Shown here piece by piece: positions 1 through 7,600 of a stretch of DNA of 64,000 nucleotides (position 1 is its first letter; every line of letters starts with the position of its first letter). Where the stretch lies: the NCBI GenBank assembly GCA_021151825.1, contig JAGKWQ010000001.1:992001-1056000 (forward strand), in the 5' to 3' direction. Source of the DNA: Cellvibrionaceae bacterium. GTDB lineage: Bacteria; Pseudomonadota; Gammaproteobacteria; Pseudomonadales; Cellvibrionaceae. Made by a program: the position numbers and the translations under genes. Below the pieces are notes generated by a model that saw nothing but the letters and a program-made list of their open reading frames with translations, was not told the DNA's origin and did not search any database.

Positions 1-2
1 AT

Positions 3-1112
3 TGGTTGATGACGCGCCCGCTGTCAACATTATCTGGCCGCTTGCATCGCATCACGCCCGGCGATGGCAGCCGCCTGGATGTACACAGCATTCATCGCGG
101 TGATGAAATCGGTTTGCTCGCGGGCGATATCAACTCATTGCTTTACACCGTTGAAACCATGCTCGAAGAAGAGCGGCAATTGCGCCATCGTGTTGAATCA
201 TTGGAAACGCGTTTTCGCGGTATTTTTGAAGACAGCAGCGCCGGTATTTTTTTAGTGCGCGAACGCGGCAACCTGGTCACCGCCAACCCGGCGTTTTTTC
301 GCCTTACCGGCATGAATGAAGCAGAACAATTACAAACCGGCGATGGTGATATCGTCAGCAACGTATTTCTTAACAGCGAACAAGCAAAAGCCCTGATTAA
401 ACTCGCGCTCGTCACCAAACGCCCGCATTCTGCCGATTTGCGTATTCGCAACGACAGTGATGAACATTCGCGCTGGGTCCATTGTATTTTTTCGCCTGCC
501 GACAACGAACAAAATAGCGCGACCGTAGAAGGTGTGATGTACGACGTAACCCAACGCAAACACTCCGAAGCGCGTATTCGCGAACTCGCCGAAACTGACA
601 GCCTTACCGGCTTGAGTAATCGCCAGGCCGCAGACTCGGCACTACAAGCGCTGATCAGCCAAACACCAATAGGCGGAAAGGCCTTCGCCGTGATGTTGAT
701 CGACCTGGACCGATTTAAATATATCAACGACACCTACGGCCACGATGCAGGCGATAAAGTGTTGGTCACCGTCGCTGAACGCCTGCGTAAACTGGTGCGC
801 GATTCTGATGTAGTGGCGCGCATGGGTGGCGATGAGTTTTTTATTATTTTGAATCACGCCGGCAATATCGGCATGGTAACGCGCATCGCGCAAAAAATTC
901 TCGACGCCCAACAAGCCCCCATTGAAGTCCAGGCCAGTGTGCTGGAGAAAATCGGTATCAGTATTGGCATCGCCCTTTATCCGGATCACGGCGACAATCC
1001 GCTCAGCTTGCGCAAACATGCCGACCAGGCGATGTACGCCGTTAAGCGCCGCGATAAAAATAACTTCGCCATTTATGAGCCTGGTGAAGATCCCTTGATG
1101 GAATCAGCCTGA
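3..1112 (+). CDS. HAMP-PAS-GGDEF diguanylate cyclase, 5' end outside window
   Basis: The reading frame is open to the left edge, so the N-terminus (probably membrane segments and a sensor) lies outside the window. The visible part starts in what looks like the end of a HAMP linker (about residues 1-60), followed by a PAS domain (about 65-185, with the N-P-A-F-F-R-L-T-G core) and a GGDEF domain (about 195-360). The active-site motif is an intact GGDEF (M-G-G-D-E-F-F at about 822-842), and an RxxD product-inhibition site (R-D-S-D) lies exactly five residues before it. By family knowledge this makes cyclic di-GMP from two GTP and is feedback inhibited. The next gene starts only after a long AT-rich gap, so it probably ends its transcription unit. 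The domain call is secure; the signal sensed is unknown. Confidence 0.9.
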   Translation, partial: WLMTRPLSTLSGRLHRITPGDGSRLDVHSIHRGDEIGLLAGDINSLLYTVETMLEEERQLRHRVESLETRFRGIFEDSSAGIFLVRERGNLVTANPAFFRLTGMNEAEQLQTGDGDIVSNVFLNSEQAKALIKLALVTKRPHSADLRIRNDSDEHSRWVHCIFSPADNEQNSATVEGVMYDVTQRKHSEARIRELAETDSLTGLSNRQAADSALQALISQTPIGGKAFAVMLIDLDRFKYINDTYGHDAGDKVLVTVAERLRKLVRDSDVVARMGGDEFFIILNHAGNIGMVTRIAQKILDAQQAPIEVQASVLEKIGISIGIALYPDHGDNPLSLRKHADQAMYAVKRRDKNNFAIYEPGEDPLMESA

Positions 1113-1348
1113 TTTTTTACCTAAAAATGTAAACGATTACATTTTTTATAAGCCATGTAACGAAACGTTTTCACACAAAAATGCGCAAAAAATAGGATTA
1201 AAAATTCAATAAAATCCATTTTTGAACAAAATATTTTCACTTCATGCTTGCTCGATTTCATTTGCCTGTGTAGCATTTTTACCAACAGCTCAGCAGAAGC
1301 TCACCTTATCGGCAATACACACAGTCACCCATCACAGAGGTAATCCCA
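1113..1348. other. AT-rich intergenic region upstream of the tpiA cluster
   Basis: This gap holds the operator-like palindrome at 1125-1144 and a weaker one at about 1162-1172, followed by AT-rich sequence that could carry a promoter for the tpiA-fba-fbp cluster. I could not pick a convincing -35/-10 pair, and I see no RNA gene in it. Confidence 0.4.
1125..1144. promoter_or_regulatory. LacI-family-type operator palindrome
   Basis: AAATGTAAACGATTACATTT is a 20-bp palindrome with one mismatched pair and a central C-G step, the usual shape of LacI/GalR-family operators. Similar palindromes occur at 54729-54744 and 54886-54905 in this window. It lies upstream of the small ORF and tpiA-fba-fbp. 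A weaker core (GAAACGTTTTC, 1162-1172) follows. The regulator is not in the window, so the assignment is inferred from symmetry and recurrence. Confidence 0.5.
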
Positions 1349-1549
1349 GTGAACAGGACTCATGTAACTGCCGCTAACCCACAGCAGAACGCGGACTCTG
1401 GCAAGGCGCAGCCACAAGCTGCGCAGCCCACCAATGCACTGGCCAGCTACCAGTGCTTTCCATTCACCTACACTTACTACGGATTCAGCACCGAGGCCTG
1501 CGTGTATGAAACGCCCGTAGCCGCGCCGCCGGACAATCCGCATACTTAA
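1349..1549 (+). CDS. Possible 66-residue small protein, unknown
   Basis: A GTG-initiated ORF of 66 codons with AGAGG about nine bases upstream. It is rich in Ala, Gln and Pro in the first half and aromatic in the second (F-P-F-T-Y-T-Y-Y-G-F), with two cysteines in the aromatic part. No signal peptide, membrane segment or family is recognised. It stops 40 bases before tpiA in the same direction and could be cotranscribed. Codon choice resembles the neighbouring genes, which is the main support apart from the ribosome-binding site; an antisense ORF over the same stretch looks like a shadow. It may equally be non-coding leader of tpiA. Confidence 0.4.
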   Translation: MNRTHVTAANPQQNADSGKAQPQAAQPTNALASYQCFPFTYTYYGFSTEACVYETPVAAPPDNPHT

Positions 1550-1589
1550 ATAGCCATTCATAACGACAACAAGATCAACCGGGAACACC

Positions 1590-2354
1590 ATGAAAACACG
1601 TAAACCAATAGTGATTGCCAACTGGAAATTAAACGGCGGCCTGGACCTGATTTGTACCTCGGTCGCCTCTTTTATCGGCAAGCACTTCGCCGCGCAAATC
1701 GCCATTTGCCCACCGTATTTATACATGCGCGACATGATGACCTTTTTGCAATTTTCTGAATTGCAAATTGGCAGCCAGAACTTAAGCCGCTATGAATCCG
1801 GCGCTTACACCGGCGAAACCTCTGCACAAATGTTGAAAGAAGCGGGCTGCTCATTGTGTTTGATCGGCCACTCCGAACGCCGCGCGATGTTTGCGGAAAA
1901 CAATGAAGGTTGCCAGATCAAAGTACGCACCGCATTGAGCCACGATTTATTACCCGTGCTCTGCGTCGGTGAAAACCAACAAGAACGCGAAGCGAATATC
2001 ACCGAGCAAGTATTGCGCAAACAATTGCGTGAAGGCCTGCCGCAAATGGATTTAACCGGCAAAGAATTATGCATCGCCTATGAACCCGTATGGGCCATTG
2101 GCACCGGCCTTGCAGCAACACCGGCAATCGCGCAGGAAGTGCATCAATTTATTCGCCGCGAAGTGACAGAAATTTACGATGCAGAAACAGCCAACAATGT
2201 AAGGATTTTATACGGCGGCAGCGTCACTAAAGCCAACGCCCACGACTTGTTGCAACAAGCAGATATCGATGGCTTATTAGTTGGCGGTGCCAGTTTGGAC
2301 CCGGGCCATTTCCTCGCGATTTGCGAACAGGCCTCAGATCTCGCTGACGAATAA
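1590..2354 (+). CDS. tpiA: Triosephosphate isomerase
   Basis: Interconverts dihydroxyacetone phosphate and glyceraldehyde 3-phosphate in the cytoplasm. The 254-residue length fits the family. Visible signatures are the N-terminal A-N-W-K-L-N-G with catalytic Lys13, the electrophilic histidine in I-G-H-S-E-R-R (His94), the catalytic glutamate in A-Y-E-P-V-W-A-I-G-T-G (Glu165) at the flexible loop, and the phosphate-binding Y-G-G-S-V and G-G-A-S-L-D motifs. It is followed by fba and fbp on the same strand, a compact triose/hexose bisphosphate cluster usable in both glycolysis and gluconeogenesis. In many gammaproteobacteria tpiA sits elsewhere (near secG), so the clustering is locally notable. 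Confidence 0.97.
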   Translation: MKTRKPIVIANWKLNGGLDLICTSVASFIGKHFAAQIAICPPYLYMRDMMTFLQFSELQIGSQNLSRYESGAYTGETSAQMLKEAGCSLCLIGHSERRAMFAENNEGCQIKVRTALSHDLLPVLCVGENQQEREANITEQVLRKQLREGLPQMDLTGKELCIAYEPVWAIGTGLAATPAIAQEVHQFIRREVTEIYDAETANNVRILYGGSVTKANAHDLLQQADIDGLLVGGASLDPGHFLAICEQASDLADE

Positions 2355-2447
2355 AATTCATTAAAAATTCAACAAGAAGTAAAACAACAAAATAGTAATC
2401 GGCGGCAAACTCGGTCATCACAAAAATCAACCACAGCTCAGGATTTG

Positions 2448-3530
2448 ATGATGAACTCTCTTGCCCAGTTAGTAGCCCCAGGGGTCGCCACCGGCGATGA
2501 TGTACAAACCTTATTAAATGCCGCCAAAGCCGGCGGCTTTGCCTACCCGGCCGTGAATGCGGCCAACACCAATACGATTAACGCCACACTTGAAGCCGCG
2601 CGCAACGTTAACTCCCCGGTAATTGTGCAATTGTCACAAGGTGGCTCGGCATTTTTTTGTGGAAAAAGTTTAAAACTCGACGGTTTAAAAAGTTCGGTGC
2701 TCGGCTCCATCGCTGCTGCCCATTATGTGCATACTGTTGCAGAAGCTTATGGTGTGCCGGTCATTCTCCACACCGATCACGCGGCGAAAAAATTATTGCC
2801 CTGGATCGATGGCCTCCTCGATGCCAGTGAAAAATATTTTGCGCAAACCAGCAAACCATTGTTTAGCTCGCATATGATCGATTTATCGGAAGAAAGCCTG
2901 GAAGAAAATGTGGAGATTTCTGCGCATTATCTCGCACGCATGAAAAAACTCGGCATCACCCTGGAAATCGAACTGGGCTGCACCGGCGGTGAAGAAGATG
3001 GTGTAGACAACACCGGGCTGGATAACTCCGCACTCTACACCCAACCGGAAGATGTTGCCTTTGCCTACGAAAAATTACGGGCAATCGATGATAAATTTAC
3101 CATCGCGGCATCGTTCGGCAATGTCCACGGCGTGTACAAACCCGGCAATGTAAAACTCACACCAATCATCCTGAAAAATTCGCAAGAGTTTGTGCGCGAA
3201 AAATTCCGCTCGGACCATAATCCGCTGAATTTTGTCTTCCATGGTGGATCAGGTTCAGATCCCAAAGAAATCGCAGAATCGCTCAATTACGGCGTTGTTA
3301 AAATGAATATCGATACCGACACCCAATGGGCCTTCTGGGAAGGCACGATGGACTTTTACAAAACCAACAGCGGTTACCTGCAAGGCCAAATCGGCAACCC
3401 CGATGGCGATGACAAACCCAACAAAAAATTCTACGACCCACGTGTATGGTTGCGCCAAAGTGAAGAGCACATGGCCAAACGCCTGGAGCAATCTTTCGCG
3501 GATTTAAATTGCCTTAACCGCTACGTTTAA
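2448..3530 (+). CDS. fba: Class IIA fructose-bisphosphate aldolase
   Basis: Zn-dependent aldolase that cleaves fructose 1,6-bisphosphate or condenses the two triose phosphates. It closely resembles E. coli FbaA along its length (about 360 residues): the I-L-H-T-D-H-A-A-K-K-L-L-P-W segment with catalytic Asp and a zinc-ligand His, S-S-H-M-I-D-L-S-E-E-S, the E-L-G-C-T-G-G-E-E-D-G-V-D-N loop typical of class IIA, F-H-G-G-S-G-S, and Y-G-V-V-K-M-N-I-D-T-D-T-Q. Three consecutive candidate ATG/TTG codons lie at 2445-2451, so the exact start is uncertain by a codon or two. It sits between tpiA and fbp, separated by about 90 and 60 bases. Confidence 0.96.
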   Translation: MMNSLAQLVAPGVATGDDVQTLLNAAKAGGFAYPAVNAANTNTINATLEAARNVNSPVIVQLSQGGSAFFCGKSLKLDGLKSSVLGSIAAAHYVHTVAEAYGVPVILHTDHAAKKLLPWIDGLLDASEKYFAQTSKPLFSSHMIDLSEESLEENVEISAHYLARMKKLGITLEIELGCTGGEEDGVDNTGLDNSALYTQPEDVAFAYEKLRAIDDKFTIAASFGNVHGVYKPGNVKLTPIILKNSQEFVREKFRSDHNPLNFVFHGGSGSDPKEIAESLNYGVVKMNIDTDTQWAFWEGTMDFYKTNSGYLQGQIGNPDGDDKPNKKFYDPRVWLRQSEEHMAKRLEQSFADLNCLNRYV

Positions 3531-3592
3531 TTTTTTGATTCAATGCACAGCCACTATAAATTGGCTTTGCATTTTGCAGAGCAGGAAAATTC

Positions 3593-4570
3593 ATGATTAA
3601 TTTATTTCAGCACTTGCGCGATGAAGCCGTAGAAGCGCCGCTGGTGCAGCTCCTCGAAAGTGTTATCAACGCTAGCAAAGAAATTGCATTTCGTGTGCGC
3701 CAGGGCGCCCTGGCAGGTGTACTGGGTTCAACACAAGATGAAAATATCCAGGGTGAAACCCAAAAGCACCTGGATGTTATCAGCAATCAATTATTAAAAG
3801 ACTTACTGCTCGCGTGCCCTCACGTGTGCGCAATTGCTTCGGAAGAAGAAGATACAGTCGTTGCTGGCAATGCAACAGGTGAATTTATTATCGCGTTTGA
3901 TCCGCTTGATGGTTCGTCCAATATCGACATCAACGGCCAGATTGGAACTATTTTCAGCATTTATCGCGCGCAAAAAAATATTGCTGCGAATGATGAAGCA
4001 CAATTCCACCAACAAGGTGAACAACAAGTTTGTGCCGGTTATGTGCTTTATGGGCCATCTACCTTGTTGGTCATTACCACCGGCAAAGGCACCCATGCGT
4101 TTACGCTGGACGCGACACAAGGCAACTTTTTACGTACCGCTAAAAATATCCAAATTCCTGCGGACACTAAAGAATTCGCAATCAATATGAGCAACCAGCG
4201 TTTTTGGAGCGAAGCGATGCGCCGCTACATCAGCAATTTGGTACTCGGCGCAACGGGTCCGCGCGGTAAAAATTTTAATATGCGCTGGAATGCGGCAATG
4301 GTGGGCGATGTACACAGAGTTATTTCACGCGGCGGAATATTTTTATATCCATCGGATAATCGCAACCCCAAACAGCCAGCGAAATTGCGTTTACTTTATG
4401 AAGCAAATCCCATGGCACTTTTGATTGAAAATGCTGGCGGCAAAGCCTGGAGTGAAAACCAGCGCATCCTGGTAATCAAGCCCAGCGCATTGCATGAGCG
4501 AGTGGCGGTAATTTTGGGTTCGGCGAATGAAGTACAAGCTTGTCTTGAATATATCACCGTAAAAAATTGA
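3593..4570 (+). CDS. fbp: Class I fructose-1,6-bisphosphatase
   Basis: Hydrolyses fructose 1,6-bisphosphate to fructose 6-phosphate, the committed step of gluconeogenesis. The class I signature is clear: acidic metal site S-E-E-E-D (about residues 82-86), F-D-P-L-D-G-S-S-N-I-D (the key metal-binding Asp/Asp pair), and a sugar-binding Y-E-A-N-P-M-A-L-L region near the C-terminus. The length, 325 residues, is normal. The start at 3593 is preceded by GCAGGAAAATTC, a good ribosome-binding site. It is last in the tpiA-fba-fbp series and converges on the macroglobulin gene, with a long palindrome between them at 4590-4643. Confidence 0.96.
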   Translation: MINLFQHLRDEAVEAPLVQLLESVINASKEIAFRVRQGALAGVLGSTQDENIQGETQKHLDVISNQLLKDLLLACPHVCAIASEEEDTVVAGNATGEFIIAFDPLDGSSNIDINGQIGTIFSIYRAQKNIAANDEAQFHQQGEQQVCAGYVLYGPSTLLVITTGKGTHAFTLDATQGNFLRTAKNIQIPADTKEFAINMSNQRFWSEAMRRYISNLVLGATGPRGKNFNMRWNAAMVGDVHRVISRGGIFLYPSDNRNPKQPAKLRLLYEANPMALLIENAGGKAWSENQRILVIKPSALHERVAVILGSANEVQACLEYITVKN

Positions 4571-4589
4571 AGAAATTTTTGTGATAAAA

Positions 4590-4643
4590 GTTGGGGTTCG
4601 TTCAGCCTACGCGGGCCGCGTAGACTGAGAAACGAATCCCAAC
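4590..4643. repeat. REP-like palindrome between convergent genes
   Basis: A ~54-base imperfect palindrome: outer arms GTTGGGGTTCGTT and AACGAATCCCAAC, inner perfect stem CTACGCG-GGC-CGCGTAG. The arm sequence recurs at 17002-17019 and 17104-17121, which marks it as a dispersed repeat family. Lying between convergent fbp and the macroglobulin gene, it may also act as a transcription barrier. Confidence 0.7.
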
Positions 4644-4668
4644 ATGTCGACTTAATAAACGATAATTA

Positions 4669-7600
4669 TCACTTTGCCACAACTTCCACCCAATACCCCT
4701 TACTCTTCGCGTGAATTTTTTCGTTATACATCGCACTGGTGTGCCAACCGGGCAGGTAAAATTTACCCGCATAGCTCGCGTTTAAAATGATACGCAACGT
4801 GATGCTGGTTTGGTTACGATCCTGGTAACGATAATTCCAATAGTAATCACGCCATAAACTGTAATAGGCCAGCACACGATCATCGCGGAAGTCTATATAG
4901 TCTATGCCTTTTGGCATTTGCGCTCCTTCGAGGCGCTCATTACGAATTTGCCAACCACTGGGGACTACCGCAGTGAGTGCAATGTTTTCGATATTACTGG
5001 TAAGTAATTTATCGAACTCCCCCTGAACAGTAACTTCAGCAACAAAATCCTGGCCTTGTGGCAATTGCTCGACACTGAGCGGTTTGTTGTCCAGCGTCAG
5101 GAAACTTACCGACATATTCAAACCATTGTTCGCGGGTTCTTCCTGCAAATTCGCCGGAATTCCGCGATTGCTGACTAATACACGAATAGGAACATCATGA
5201 TCATTACGCACACTGACTTGCGGATTGTTAATTGCCATTTTAAAAATAGTTTTGTTGCTGCCATGAGCAACCCAATCTTTTTCACCCTGTTGCTGTACGG
5301 CAAATTTAATATCATTGGAACTGGTATTTGCCGCAGCGAATTCACTCATGGCTAACAACGCCCAGGCAATACTTTGTGTGGAATACCAGTCACCACTGGA
5401 TAGATCTTTTGCAACTTGTTCAGCAACTTGCCAGGTGAGATCTTTATTCGCATTTACAGTTACCAGTGTCGCAAGCAATAAACCGCGATCTCGCATATCT
5501 GAACCGTAGGTGTAGCCCGCATCTTTATACATCGGCACGGTATTGGATAATTGACCGAGAACATCTTGCGCGGCATCTTTTAACCCCACGTGTTGATAAC
5601 TCATCGCTAACAACCAACGAGCGGGCATACGATAATCTGCCTGCGCAGAATTGCTTTGGGTTTTAAACGTTTCGCGTAAGCGATTCATCGCTGGCAATTC
5701 TGCTTTGTCAGCCAAGGCCAATGTATATAAACGATAAGCCAACACAACTTCATCGTAATAATTGCCTGCAATTTGTGGATTGCGTGCCGCACTACTTTGA
5801 TATTTCACCCAGTTATCCAATAAATTTTTGGGAACTGAATAACCGGCACGTTTTGCTTCCAGTAAAAAATGACCTGCATAACTGGAAGCCCATTCATTCA
5901 CATAACCATCACCTGGCCAATAGGAGAAACCACCACTCGCGTGTTGGAAGCTAGTGAGGCGTTTTATTCCGGCGGCGATGTTGTTATCAATTTCGGCTTT
6001 TTGCACATCAGTCAAGTTGACCAATTTTGATAACCGCAACTGCGGAAATACGGCAGATGTAGTTTGTTCGATACAACCGTGCGGATAACCAATTAAATAT
6101 TCCAGACGCTCATCCAGATTTAATGATGGCAATGTGCTTACTTCGAGCGACGCAACATTGGTACCGACCATGCCGTTCACTGTTAATGGCGATTGCCATG
6201 TCTCGCCCGGTTGCAATAATTTGGATTCCCATACCGTTGTTGGTGGATTGGCTGCGCGCGAATCGATAAAAATTTCCTGCGTTGCAACTTCATCACCGGA
6301 ACGTGCAGTTACTTTCACACGGCCTTTACCGATACGATCATTAACTTTGAGTTTTAAACTTGCAATAGCATCGCCCGGCTCGCTGAATTGCAATTGTGCG
6401 GTGCCTTTTTCCACGGTAAAAATTTCGTTCGCTTCGACAGAGATATCTACGTTGTTGATATTAGCTTCACTAACAAAAACATTGACCGGTAAATGAACGG
6501 ATTCCCCCGGACCCAGCACGCGCGGCAGAGTTGCAAATAAAGTCACAGGCTGGGTAACCGTAACGGTTTTTTCTACATTGCCGTAAGCACTAACAGCGTC
6601 TTCTTTTTTCGCGTTACTGGCAGTATCGCCCGCAACCACCATGACACGTACCGACCCCATATAAGGGGGTAATTTAATTTTATGTTCGCGCACCTCACCG
6701 GCTTGTAATTCAAACGCGCCGAGGAATTGCACTACTGGAGGAAAACGACGCTCGCGACGTTTACGTTCGGCTTCCAGTGCAGCATCGGAACCACCAACGG
6801 CGAGCACGCGTTCAAGTGAGGCACCATAAGCACCTACCACTTGATCAAATAAATCCCAGGTACGTACACCGAGGGCTTCACGTTTGTAGAAATAACTGTG
6901 GGCATCGGGTACATGGAAATTTGTCAGTCCGAGTAAACCTTCATCCACCATCGCTAACGTATAAGTCATTGCACGTTTATTTTGCTCGCCAACCTTGATA
7001 GTGAATTCTGTTTCGGGGCGAACTTTTTCTGCAACATCCAGCGTAGGCTGCAAACGGGTTTGCGGGTTTTCTACCAGCAGCGGCACTATGCCGTATAAAC
7101 GCATCGGCGCTTCTGCAACGCGTTCCTGGTGCGGCAACAACAACATTACGTTGGCATAAATATTCGGTGCCATGGCTTGGGTAATCGGAATTTCAATTTC
7201 CGTTTGGCCGGGTTGTAAATCCAGCCAGCGCGATTCCAATACGCGGGTACCATTTTCCAGGCTCAATAAAATTCTGCCTTCACGTGCTTTAGGCAAGCGC
7301 ACTTTGGCTACATCACCCACTGCATATTTTTCTTTATCGGTAGAGAGCATTAATTGTGTCGCAGAATCACTTTGTGCAGAGGAGTCGTAACTCCAACCCA
7401 AATACACTACTTCGCCCGCACAATGGCCTGCATCACCGGAATCAACATCACAGATACGAATAATATGACGGCCCCAATCATATTTTTCTTTTTCCAATTT
7501 CCAATTGATACGGCCGTTTGCATCGCTCACTAATTTTTCGGTATGCACAGGTGTATGCGATGAATTATTAAAATACTCGGCAAGATTTTCCTGTTCTTCA

